A DNA stretch of 64,000 nucleotides from Histomonas meleagridis (Eukaryota; Parabasalia; Tritrichomonadida; Dientamoebidae): the NCBI GenBank assembly GCA_020186115.1, contig WSYJ01000149.1, positions 1,178,001 to 1,242,000 on the forward strand, read 5' to 3'. The notes under the pieces were generated by a model. It did no database searches. It saw nothing but the letters and a program-made list of their open reading frames with translations, and was not told where the DNA came from. Shown one piece after another: positions 21,410 to 30,496 of this stretch. The position numbers and the translations under genes were made by a program. Every line of letters starts with the position of its first letter. Positions within the stretch are counted from its first letter, which is position 1.

Positions 21410-23101
21410 TTAAATCCATTGATCTTCCTCTTTTAATGCGTAATTTTTGATCTCTTCATCAATAAATTCAATGTGTTGTTCATGTGGCTCATTTTTTACA
21501 GCAATGTATGTTGATGATTTTGTTGATTGTTTATTGTTTTTTTTATATAAAAAAATTAAGAAAAATCCAATAATGATAAAAATTATTCCTGCTGGAGCAC
21601 ATACAGCACCAATAAGAACTTTTGTTGATATGTTATTTTGTTTATTATTGCAATTTGATAATGAAATAAGATAAGTATAAAATTGATAATAAGTTGAATA
21701 AATGATAGTAGTGTAGTCATACCAAATATATCTGGTTAGAGAATAAGTATATAATGAATTAATTTTGGAAATAATAAATGAATTTGTTATAAATGAATTA
21801 TGAATAGAAATTGTATATGTAATCGATAAAATATATGTTAAAACATAAGAATTGGATATATGTGAAATTGGATTTAGTTCAGTAATTAAACTACTTTGAG
21901 AAAATGTATCAGAATAAGGTAAAGATTTTGAAGAATATGTAATAGATTCCGAAAATACGTTCGATGCAGTAAAAATACTTGATTGTTCAAATGTTTGTGT
22001 TGGCATTGGTAAACATTTATCAAGTGTTCCTTTGGTTATATTGAATTTTCCGAATTTTTCACCTTGATATGATTCACTTACCATAATAGATGTGACCGAT
22101 GTTTCAGAAAAACTATTAATATCAATTGTTGGAGAGGTTTTTCCATAAAAATACACACATTTAAGTGAAGTACAATGCCCAAATGTGTTAGCTCCAATAT
22201 ATGTCACATTTTTTCCAATGAAAACTGTTTCTAAATGTTCACAATAACGAAATCCTGATGATTGAATAAGTTTAACAGAGTTTGGAATCACTATACTTGT
22301 AAATGCACAACTTATAAATGAAGAATCTTTAATTATACTTACTCTGTTTCCAAATGAAATTGATGATAAATTAGTACATGAATTAAATGCATTATTTTCA
22401 ATTGAAGTCACTGAATCTGGAATTTTAAATGTTTCCAATCTATTTCCTGGTGGATAACTAATAAGTTTCGTAACTTTCTTATTGTATAAAACTCCATCAT
22501 TTTCATAATTAGAATAATGTGAATTTTCTGATGGAATTTTTATAATTTGAAGACTAGAACAGTGAAGAAATGGATTATTTGATATTGAAGTAACTGATCT
22601 TGGAATTGTGACATTTTTAAGATTATAACATTTCTGAAACATAAGTGATCCAATTGTTTTAACACCATCAGAGAAAAATACAGTTTCAAGACTATCACAA
22701 AGACAGAATACATTTTGACCAATTTTTGTAAGGGGACTTTTCAATGTTATATTTTTTAATGCGGTGCAATATCCAAATGCATAATCACTGATATTTGTTA
22801 TCCCTTTACCAAATGAAACATATTCTAAACTAGAACAATTTTCAAATGCCTTTTCTCCAATTATAGTAACTGTATCATTAATCACAGCTGTAATCAATGA
22901 TTTCCACATATAAAAAGCTTTTGGTGGAATTTCTGTTATTTTACTTGAAATGATAACATGTTTTGTGATACTTTGATATGTGGTTGTAAATTCACTCGAA
23001 TTTGTTATAGTTAAAGTATCGTTATTAAAAATTTGTAAAGAATGCGAAAACAAGGATATAAGTACTATAATTGTAATATTAATTTTTGTCTTCTTTTTTA
23101 T
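21410..23101 (-). CDS. BspA-like leucine-rich-repeat surface protein, start codon unclear
   Basis: The frame codes for about 560 residues. A signal-peptide-like start (KKKTKIN followed by ITIIVLISLFSHS) leads into about 12 LRR_5/BspA-type repeats (for example TIGEKAFENCSSLEYVSFG, IGSLMFQKCYNLKNVTIP, SIENNAFNSCTNLSSISFG). A Ser/Thr/Tyr-rich stalk follows (about residues 370-480), then a membrane span near VLIGAVCAPAGIIFIIIGFF and a 45-residue acidic tail. Trichomonad BspA-like proteins are surface proteins linked to adhesion. No ATG precedes the signal peptide: the codon before KKKTK is ATA (23099-23101) and a TAA lies 11 codons upstream. The first internal Met would delete the signal peptide. 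Either ATA or another near-cognate codon is used, or the gene has lost its start. Confidence 0.82.
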   Translation of the reverse strand: MKKKTKINITIIVLISLFSHSLQIFNNDTLTITNSSEFTTTYQSITKHVIISSKITEIPPKAFYMWKSLITAVINDTVTIIGEKAFENCSSLEYVSFGKGITNISDYAFGYCTALKNITLKSPLTKIGQNVFCLCDSLETVFFSDGVKTIGSLMFQKCYNLKNVTIPRSVTSISNNPFLHCSSLQIIKIPSENSHYSNYENDGVLYNKKVTKLISYPPGNRLETFKIPDSVTSIENNAFNSCTNLSSISFGNRVSIIKDSSFISCAFTSIVIPNSVKLIQSSGFRYCEHLETVFIGKNVTYIGANTFGHCTSLKCVYFYGKTSPTIDINSFSETSVTSIMVSESYQGEKFGKFNITKGTLDKCLPMPTQTFEQSSIFTASNVFSESITYSSKSLPYSDTFSQSSLITELNPISHISNSYVLTYILSITYTISIHNSFITNSFIISKINSLYTYSLTRYIWYDYTTIIYSTYYQFYTYLISLSNCNNKQNNISTKVLIGAVCAPAGIIFIIIGFFLIFLYKKNNKQSTKSSTYIAVKNEPHEQHIEFIDEEIKNYALKEEDQWI

Positions 23102-23520
23102 TTGAAGAAGAATTAATTCAAGTTTTTCTTAAAAAAAATGATTTATTTTATAAATTCAAAAATATAAAAACAACATTTGAAGACATGTCTCAACAAATTT
23201 AATTTAAAAAATATTATTCTAAATTGGTTTTGAATTTCTTAAATTAGAATCAAATAGAATAAAAACATAAATGAATAGAATTACAAATTTTATATTGAAA
23301 TAAGCAACCTAAATTGATTATAAATCACTCTAATAACTGTAAAAAAAGTGAACGATAAAATTCAATCATCGGATAAAATATTTTTTTCTTTTTGTATATT
23401 ATTTATATAAAAACAATGAAAATTTGTTTTATAAATTTCATTCTGTTTTAAACAAATTTTTTAGCGTAACGAATTTTTAAACAAAAAAAAATTTAGATTC
23501 TTAATAACAACAATTTTAAT
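23102..23520. other. Intergenic, nothing recognised
   Basis: About 420 bp between the BspA-like gene 5' side and the stop of the TRAPP-like gene. No MYB-like word was found just upstream of the BspA-like frame, unlike most genes here. Confidence 0.5.
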
Positions 23521-26244
23521 TTAATATACATCCGCATTTTTTACCAGTTTTATATTCTCATTGAAAGCGAACTGATCACAAGCGACGAGTAAACTTGGGA
23601 ACATTCCAGGAACGAATTGCACGAAGTTAAACTTAATTTTGAACTCATTTCCCGGCTCAAGTCTTTCTACAATTTTCATTGCGACTCCGCTCACCACAAA
23701 ACACAAATCTTCCAAAGGCGACATCAGAGTAACTTTCATGTCAGTAAGCACATAATTCGAAATATTTCGCACAGTTAACACAAACATATCCTTTCCGACA
23801 TATTCATACAAACAAAAAACGCATTGATTAAAATTATCCATTGGATATTCAACATAACCACATTCAGTCTTAAACCAAAAGCTAAGTTTCGACTTACTTC
23901 GAAACACCTCAACATATTCAGGGAGTTTCAATACCTCTCTTTCATGTTTTCTTGTTACAAATTCAACATACAATTTATCATTAAAAACATTTTGGACAAA
24001 CATCGATGCATTATAATCAGGCGAATAAATGCCTATCGGTTTACACCCATCCGGGCATGAAAGCTCATACGAGGTTCGAGTTATGACGTGATTTTGCATC
24101 TCGAATCGGGAGACGTTAAAATCGTACGATAGAAATTTGTACAACGGTTGATGCGAATTTGATGTCCAGAAAGGAAACAAAAGTGTCAGGTTAAATTTTC
24201 CTTCTTTGTCGGCATGGATTGCAAACTTAAGCTCTATTTCTTCATTCGATTTAAGATTAGGTAAAAATGTTTGCCCACAAATTTCTTCAAATTGTGGATC
24301 ATAAAGAATAACATTAATTTGTGATTGTATTAAAACAGCTAAATGTTGTAGTGGAATTTCTCCATTAATAATTTTAACATTTAAAAGAAGTGTTTCACCG
24401 ACAAATAATGACGTACTAATAGGTTCGGATTGAATATTGATTTGAGGTGCTTGGTCTTGAACATTATATTTTAATGTGTTTTCTGTGAATAATGACTTTA
24501 AATTAATTAGGCCAGCAAATGAAAATGAAATTCCATAAATCGTCAAAACTCCTGTTTCAAGTGGTGTAAATGACAGTTCTATTATATCCTTTACAGATTT
24601 CTTGTTTATCGTATAAGAAGATAATTGAACATTTTTGATTCCACTTGTTAAAAGTTTTATATCATTAATAGGGTACCCCGAAACCGCAGACGATAAACTT
24701 ACCTTCAAGTAAACGGTCTCTCCGACACCGCATTCAATTTTACCGAAATTTTTAAACGTAAAGAATTTTCCTTTTGTAAAAGAGCCGAATAATTTTTCAC
24801 ATATTAATAACCAATTTGCGTTTCTTAAACTTGGAGGAGGGAACATCATTGATCCATTATTTAACGATATATCGAGATTACTTTTCATAAAGCCACAAAT
24901 GAAATAATCATTTGATGGATAACGTTTTAAGTAATTTAATAATTCGTCGATATAATAAATTTGTTTCGATTCCATTAACTTACCCAAACATTGATTAAAT
25001 TCGACATCTTTCGGCAAATTCTTAAACGACAATATCTTCATCAACAAATTCGTAATGATTAAATTCCAACTTGAATACGAACAAATTAAATTATAAGAGA
25101 ACCAAAAACATTTTAATGCAAATTCATCGTTAAATTTAATGTCGTCGAAATAAGTTGCGGCGATTCCATACATCAGCGCTTTTTTCCGATTATTATTACT
25201 ATTTAATGACATTGCTATGAACTCATAACAAAATGGTTTAATTAGTTTTAATGTTAATGAGTTCTTATACAATGTAATGATTTTAATAATTGGAGCAACA
25301 TTCGCATTCGTTATAAATGTTCGCGCCCAAAAGTTTAAAAGATAACATTTCGTTCGACTTAATGACGTCGTTGAGTATTCCGATGCTGTATTTAAATGTT
25401 CTATTGTTTGTTGAGTGACTTTGGAATGAATAATATCATTAATGGCAATGTAATAATGCGCTTGCGTAAGAAAAATGCGTTTCGTCGGATTTAAATTGAG
25501 AATAAGTTGATGATAATATGAATGCGCTAAGCTAAAATGACACTGTGCTAAATGAATATCAGCATAAAACTTTAACGTGATGAGATCAACGTCGGATTCG
25601 CTCTTGTTTCCGATTAATTCTTGGAGATTTTGTCGCCAGCCAACCCAATGCTGTTGGTAATTGGATTCGTTTTCACTGAGAATTGTTTGGTAGCGCTTGA
25701 ATAAAATGTTGGAATGGTAATTGTTGAGTTTTTCTTCAAGTTCTTCATCGCTGATTTGGAATTTTAAAAGATTGGATTTGACATGAGGAAGATATGGCTT
25801 CATCCAGTTGGGAAGATGCGTCGTGTTGATAACATGCTTCTCATTGTCTAAAACTAACGCAAGAAGAGAGATGGGAATATCAAAAAAGGAATATGGTGTC
25901 ATGTAATCAAGACTAATAAGTTGCTTGGTAAGACGTAGAAGTGGACGGACATTTAGTTTGGCATTACGTGGATTGATTTTGAAAAAATCATATGGTTGAG
26001 ATTTTGGATTGAGTGAATAATAATCAGACATGTTTTGCTTAACTTTATTTAGATCTGGTAGCTGATCATAAAATAATAAACGAACAGGGAAATTTGAATC
26101 AGATGTAACTTTATTCCAAATTGAAAGAAGACGAATATGATAATCAGGAAACTTTTCAAGAATAACTGGTGAGGCAAAACATAGAACACATGGTGAAATT
26201 TGTGATTGAAGAAATTTTTGTATATTTGACGAACTTGATTTCAT
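23521..26244 (-). CDS. Probable TRAPP complex subunit Trs85/TRAPPC8-like
   Basis: 907 residues from ATG 26244. The N-terminus FLQSQISPCVLCFASP resembles the opening of Trs85/TRAPPC8, where a conserved segment Sxx-ISP-hydrophobic strand starts the first domain. The middle (about 200-470) is a helical TPR-like region (HLAQCHFSLAHSYYHQLI). The last 400 residues form several beta-sandwich, Ig-like modules (KFFTFKNFGKIECGVGETVYLKVS, SLFVGETLLLNVKI), again as in TRAPPC8. No signal peptide or membrane span. TRAPP subunits tether vesicles and activate Rab1/Ypt1. The identification rests on architecture and remote motif likeness. TRAPPC11 or a related Gryzun-type protein is an alternative. Transcription probably starts just after a TAACGGTC word (minus-strand ACCGTTA-type) 13-20 nt upstream. 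Confidence 0.5.
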   Translation of the reverse strand: MKSSSSNIQKFLQSQISPCVLCFASPVILEKFPDYHIRLLSIWNKVTSDSNFPVRLLFYDQLPDLNKVKQNMSDYYSLNPKSQPYDFFKINPRNAKLNVRPLLRLTKQLISLDYMTPYSFFDIPISLLALVLDNEKHVINTTHLPNWMKPYLPHVKSNLLKFQISDEELEEKLNNYHSNILFKRYQTILSENESNYQQHWVGWRQNLQELIGNKSESDVDLITLKFYADIHLAQCHFSLAHSYYHQLILNLNPTKRIFLTQAHYYIAINDIIHSKVTQQTIEHLNTASEYSTTSLSRTKCYLLNFWARTFITNANVAPIIKIITLYKNSLTLKLIKPFCYEFIAMSLNSNNNRKKALMYGIAATYFDDIKFNDEFALKCFWFSYNLICSYSSWNLIITNLLMKILSFKNLPKDVEFNQCLGKLMESKQIYYIDELLNYLKRYPSNDYFICGFMKSNLDISLNNGSMMFPPPSLRNANWLLICEKLFGSFTKGKFFTFKNFGKIECGVGETVYLKVSLSSAVSGYPINDIKLLTSGIKNVQLSSYTINKKSVKDIIELSFTPLETGVLTIYGISFSFAGLINLKSLFTENTLKYNVQDQAPQINIQSEPISTSLFVGETLLLNVKIINGEIPLQHLAVLIQSQINVILYDPQFEEICGQTFLPNLKSNEEIELKFAIHADKEGKFNLTLLFPFWTSNSHQPLYKFLSYDFNVSRFEMQNHVITRTSYELSCPDGCKPIGIYSPDYNASMFVQNVFNDKLYVEFVTRKHEREVLKLPEYVEVFRSKSKLSFWFKTECGYVEYPMDNFNQCVFCLYEYVGKDMFVLTVRNISNYVLTDMKVTLMSPLEDLCFVVSGVAMKIVERLEPGNEFKIKFNFVQFVPGMFPSLLVACDQFAFNENIKLVKNADVY

Positions 26245-26256
26245 TTTTATGAAATT

Positions 26257-26264
26257 TAACGGTC
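26257..26264 (-). promoter_or_regulatory. MYB-like promoter motif of the TRAPP-like gene
   Basis: Plus-strand TAACGGTC (minus strand GACCGTTA), 13-20 nt before the ATG at 26244. The same word at the same spacing precedes the coiled-coil ORF at 61790. Confidence 0.6.
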
Positions 26265-26361
26265 GAAATTGTAAATTATTTTCAGAGAAAATCGGCGGTT
26301 ATTATTCAACATCATTTAAAAAAAATGAAAACTAATTTATTTAATATAAGTTTGTATTAAA

Positions 26362-27378
26362 TTACGTTGTTCGATTCGCAAACATACTTCTTATATACCA
26401 TACCTCTATAGCGCCAACTTGGAATTTATTTCTGTTCGTAAGCATTGGAGAATTAAAAGTCTCGCATTGATCCGAAAAGCCGTCTCTTAACCCATTTGTT
26501 AAGTAAATAGCTGCTTTTGCATTACCTCCACCTATAATTAATTCTTCTTTTGTGATTGATACAAAGTATTGATTTGCCTTACTCCACCGATATATTTGGA
26601 TAAATGGCTTAAAGTTGAAGACAAATGTTTCTCCTGTTCCAGAAAACCCTTTCGTTGGCTTCAGCCCGCATGATAAATATGCGCCGATACGAATTCTGTC
26701 TGTTGTATTTATGACGATCAAAAGTGGCATCAGTTTACTTGATGCAATGGAAAGAGAATTTATAGAAAAGCCATCAACAGAAGTGTTGTAAATAAGTTCC
26801 CATTGGTGCCTTCGGACTCTAGTTGGTAACGCAAGACGAAGAGTATTGATTTCTTCCATAGTAAGGATTTGAGATGTACCATTGACTAATTGGAATTTTT
26901 CATTTACTTTCGGTCGTGGATTGTTGACTTTAACTTTTGGAGGATCAAACATAACTCTTTTCTTAAGTTCATCTGAGGTTTTTTCAATTACGTCTTTGAA
27001 TTCTTTTAACTCATAATTTAATGCTGAAAAGTTAAGTGTGGTTAGAGAATAGTTGTCAAATAAATCATCAAGATAAGCCAAAACTATGGTAGCTGGAGAA
27101 AAGTCTTCAAAAGGAACATCATCGCTTATGCTTGGATGTGGAATTATTTGAGTGTCTAATAATCCTGTCATATCAATGTCAATCGTTTTGTGGTCCTTAA
27201 GCCACGCAAAGCTTTCGCTGATAAAGCCTTGATCAAGTTCAATGAAAATGTGTTGATTTCTAAGATAAATCCTTGCTGGACAATCTTGATCATTAAGTGT
27301 GACAACACCAACCACAGATGCTTCCTCTTCTTCTTCCGCAAAATCATGTGGATTGTTGGGGTTGTTTTCTTTGTCCAT
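26362..27378 (-). CDS. TLDc domain protein, paralogue without LysM
   Basis: 338 residues. It lacks the LysM module of the gene at 14307-15404 but shares its middle domain (IPHPSISDD... and LAYLDDLFDNYSL align with IEPHPCELFSF... and LYILDDDTSL) and the C-terminal TLDc domain (about 175-338: GFSINSLSIASSK, GAYLSCGLKPTKG, FNFKPFIQIYRW, GGGNAKAAIYLTNGLRDG, VGAIEVWYI). The N-terminus is acidic (AEEEEEASVVG). The two genes are therefore paralogues that differ by gain or loss of LysM. Upstream, AACGTTTAGACAG lies within 25 nt of the ATG. Function is inferred only from the TLDc family (stress resistance, V-ATPase contacts). Confidence 0.85.
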   Translation of the reverse strand: MDKENNPNNPHDFAEEEEEASVVGVVTLNDQDCPARIYLRNQHIFIELDQGFISESFAWLKDHKTIDIDMTGLLDTQIIPHPSISDDVPFEDFSPATIVLAYLDDLFDNYSLTTLNFSALNYELKEFKDVIEKTSDELKKRVMFDPPKVKVNNPRPKVNEKFQLVNGTSQILTMEEINTLRLALPTRVRRHQWELIYNTSVDGFSINSLSIASSKLMPLLIVINTTDRIRIGAYLSCGLKPTKGFSGTGETFVFNFKPFIQIYRWSKANQYFVSITKEELIIGGGNAKAAIYLTNGLRDGFSDQCETFNSPMLTNRNKFQVGAIEVWYIRSMFANRTT

Positions 27379-27634
27379 TTTCTCTTTTCTGTCTAAACGT
27401 TCACCTCATTTACCAAAATTTTAATTCTTTTGACTCAAAACTTTTGAGTAAAATGGTTGTACACACCAAAGTTATGCAAAGTATTTATACATTTAGCAAA
27501 GGTTGTATCAAAAAGCGTGTAAATTGAAACAAAATAATTTTTGACTAAATGTGATCGAGAAATTGTTTTTGATGAAATTTCATTAATTTCAAATTTTTAC
27601 ATCAAAAATATAATGAAATTTTATTTTTATTGTA

Positions 27635-29110
27635 TCAAACTATGTGTTTTATATCAGTTGTCTTTCTGAACAAGTTATGATTTCGGCTTTTCAAAAATTC
27701 AATATACAAAACTAATATAGCCGAAGAAAACATGCAAATCAAAACGAGGACATTTCCTTTCAAAGTTTTCAAATTTTGTTTTTCGCTTTCATTTTCATTC
27801 ATTTTTGTATTTTCAATATCATAACCGTGTGTTGGGTTTTCGGCTTCAAAACCGATTTGGAGACTTTCAATTTCCATATCGTCATTCAAATTTTCAATAT
27901 CGTAACCGTCGGTATCGCCTTTTGTTTCAATTTGAACTTTTCTATACTGTTGTGTGAGGAAGTCATTCAATTCTGGGATGTCAATTAAAAATTGCTTGAA
28001 ATTATCGATGTCAACACTGAAACTCATTGAATTTGCTATTTGATAGAACCTCCAGAATTTTTGTCCAATCAAAATTGAATTCGACCACATCGCCATGTGT
28101 GCGAAAGAGGGAACTTTTTCCTTATATAATTGATCAGGATAAAGGCCGTCACTTTTGATTGGCATTATTTCCACAATTGTTGTGTCCTTCGGAGAGAAGA
28201 ATTGATTATAAAAAGCACCTCCATGAACGCCAATAATTGCTTTTGCTTTCCCGAAAAGTTTTATTGTTTCTTCGAGAGTATGTTGTGAGTGATCATAAAT
28301 AACCAAATTCTCTCCGTATAGAGATTTTAATGTCGAAATTACATCTTCTTGATTTTGTATAAATCGTTGATGATAATACGAATTCGATGGCTTTCGACAG
28401 AGAAAAATTATTACTTCCGGCGTGGATAACTCGAGCTTTAAATGTTCCCGAAGTTTATCAAAAAACATCGGATGTACACGCGGACATATTTCAATATATA
28501 TTAATGTTTCGGCAGTGTATGTTCGTTTCGCAGATAAAACTTCTTTGAACCCAAATCGATCCCATAACTTTGGTACATTTGGATAGCGAGATGATAATTC
28601 GACAACTGCCGTTACTTCGTTAAAGTTAATGTCCGGAAACGCAAAGGTAAATAATCCAAAATGCGTTCCAATGTTATCGAAAAAATGTTGGAAGAAATAG
28701 CCCCAATGACCTGTTAATATAACCATTGTCTTGTAGTTTGGCGAATCGGTTTGCTGTGGTGGGCCTTTATCATTTATGTAATGAGTAACATTTTCATATG
28801 AAGGTAATGGCAATTTGACGCTTCCATTATGTACGACACGTACAACACCACAATGATCAGAAACATTGGTGTCTAAAAAATGTCTCATGTTTTCTGGTTG
28901 AATCCAAAATTGTGAAAGCTGATTTTCCTTGATACCATTTGGAATCGCCCAGTTAAAAGGCGGCAAACATATCCTTATTTGTTTCCAGTATCCATGATCA
29001 ATTGTTTCTATTTTTGGATACAATTCTTTTGCATTTACTAATTTTGTAGAACATATTAAAGAAAACATAATTAATAATATTAAGTAATTCCTTAAATAAT
29101 GGAAAATCAT
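27635..29110 (-). CDS. GT61-type (DUF563) glycosyltransferase, membrane-anchored
   Basis: 491 residues. An N-terminal hydrophobic signal or anchor (residues 8-27, YLILLIMFSLICS) precedes a luminal domain. The DUF563/GT61 signature is visible in order: HWGYFFQHFFDNIG, IFLCRKPSNSYYHQRFIQNQ (Arg-rich donor-loop region), HTLEETIKLFGKAKAIIGVHG, GGAFYNQFFSPKDTTIVEIMP. After this domain come an acidic linker with a repeated DGYDIEN/HGYDIEN word, a second membrane span near residues 450-470 (VLVLICMFSSAILVLYIEFL) and a basic tail. GT61 enzymes transfer xylose, GlcNAc or related sugars in the ER/Golgi. The substrate here is unknown. The C-terminal span is an unusual addition to a family that is normally type II. 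Confidence 0.8.
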   Translation of the reverse strand: MIFHYLRNYLILLIMFSLICSTKLVNAKELYPKIETIDHGYWKQIRICLPPFNWAIPNGIKENQLSQFWIQPENMRHFLDTNVSDHCGVVRVVHNGSVKLPLPSYENVTHYINDKGPPQQTDSPNYKTMVILTGHWGYFFQHFFDNIGTHFGLFTFAFPDINFNEVTAVVELSSRYPNVPKLWDRFGFKEVLSAKRTYTAETLIYIEICPRVHPMFFDKLREHLKLELSTPEVIIFLCRKPSNSYYHQRFIQNQEDVISTLKSLYGENLVIYDHSQHTLEETIKLFGKAKAIIGVHGGAFYNQFFSPKDTTIVEIMPIKSDGLYPDQLYKEKVPSFAHMAMWSNSILIGQKFWRFYQIANSMSFSVDIDNFKQFLIDIPELNDFLTQQYRKVQIETKGDTDGYDIENLNDDMEIESLQIGFEAENPTHGYDIENTKMNENESEKQNLKTLKGNVLVLICMFSSAILVLYIEFLKSRNHNLFRKTTDIKHIV

Positions 29111-29774
29111 TTTTTGGGCTATGATAAATTATTGGGTTTTGCCCAAGAAGTTTCTATCTGTTTTGACTTAAAATTGGAAGCAAAAATTTGAATTGTCAAG
29201 CTATCAGATAACTATCAAAAACCTTATTTCATTGCCTTTTTTTATTCTATAGATTTCGTAATCAACAGTTGAATAAAAAAATAAACTTTTTCAAAGAGGT
29301 AAATCTCGTCTTAAACTATTTAAACGGAATGTTAAATATTGATGATCATCATAAGTTTTCTTAAACAACTTAAAAAATAAAACAGAACTAAATGAAAACC
29401 GTATACAACAGCTCCTATGTTTTGCTGAAAATTAGATTGAATTCTTACACAAAATTGAAACACCTTATATAAATTTAAAGTATGATTTATTATAAACTGA
29501 TTCCGAAATAGTTATTATAGTAAACATTTCACAACCAACAAAAGTGTTTCCGTTTTTGATTTCATTTTTTACTTACGATGATTCATTTTGAGAAAGTTAA
29601 TGTGTGGTTTTGTCTTCGCTAAATAAATTTTTCGTAATCCTTTCAAATATTTATTTGGGGCCTCAATTGAAAGAACCAATTATCAAAAGTGGCAATGACG
29701 ATAGGGCACCCATGCCGATGGTTGACTTTTTGCGTTTAGGGTACCCTATGAATTGATAAACGTGCATAATTGGA
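29111..29774. promoter_or_regulatory. Intergenic with GC-rich elements upstream of the 29775 gene
   Basis: About 660 bp, mostly featureless. Near the downstream gene it holds GGGCACCC (29704-29711) and AGGGTACCCT (about 29740), 64-71 and about 30 bp before the ATG. GGGCACCC is shared with the upstream regions of the SUMO-like and Rab-like genes. Confidence 0.4.
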
Positions 29775-30197
29775 ATGAGGTCACTCTGGGAAGATCCTTT
29801 TTCAATTGACCAGACAACAAAGGGCACAAGGAAAGTGAGCACAAATAACCTTAAATTTTCAAGAAAAATGAATATGATGAATGATTATAGACAATATTCA
29901 TCATCAACATCAAGTTCTTCTCCAACACCCATTCAAACCAAAAGAAAACATAAAAATATGGCTCACAAGAAAAAGAAAAAAGAAGCAATTGAAAAGAAAA
30001 AAACGCAAAAAAGTAGTCAAGTAACGCCAATATCAAGAAAAGGATCGACACAGATGATGAAACTTGAGCGTGTTTTATTTTCGATTATAATTGTTATTGC
30101 GATATTTATTTTTTTATTTTCACCACTGTTTGGTATTTTCATGTTTTTTGTTGTGTTTTATGTTTGTGTACATTTTAGCAATAAACTTACCTTGTAA
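29775..30197 (+). CDS. Small basic tail-anchored membrane protein, unknown
   Basis: 140 residues. Residues 1-95 are hydrophilic, Ser/Thr-rich and then strongly basic (KKKKKEAIEKKK). The C-terminus has one long or two short membrane spans (about 100-132, LFSIIIVIAIFIFLFSPLFG and the following hydrophobic run), ending HFSNKLTL. No signal peptide, so it is probably inserted post-translationally with the basic part in the cytosol. No family recognised. Confidence 0.65.
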   Translation: MRSLWEDPFSIDQTTKGTRKVSTNNLKFSRKMNMMNDYRQYSSSTSSSSPTPIQTKRKHKNMAHKKKKKEAIEKKKTQKSSQVTPISRKGSTQMMKLERVLFSIIIVIAIFIFLFSPLFGIFMFFVVFYVCVHFSNKLTL

Positions 30198-30496
30198 TCC
30201 TCTCCTTTAAAAAATAATGATCATTTTTTTACAAAAGTTTTCATTAAATCTATATAATCATAAAGTTCATCTCTTTAAAACAGTTTCATGAAGTTCTTCT
30301 TTATATTTCACAAAAACTCAAATTTTTTCCGATAGTCTGAGCTTGCCAATTTATTGGTGGCGTCACTTTTCCATGCAAGCCTTTTTAGACCTTTTATCCA
30401 TTGAAAAACGAGCGGTCTTTCTTTTAAAAAACTGGATTTGAATTCCGGTGTATTCAAAGAATATATAATTCTCAGAAAAACTTGAGTCACAAAAAT

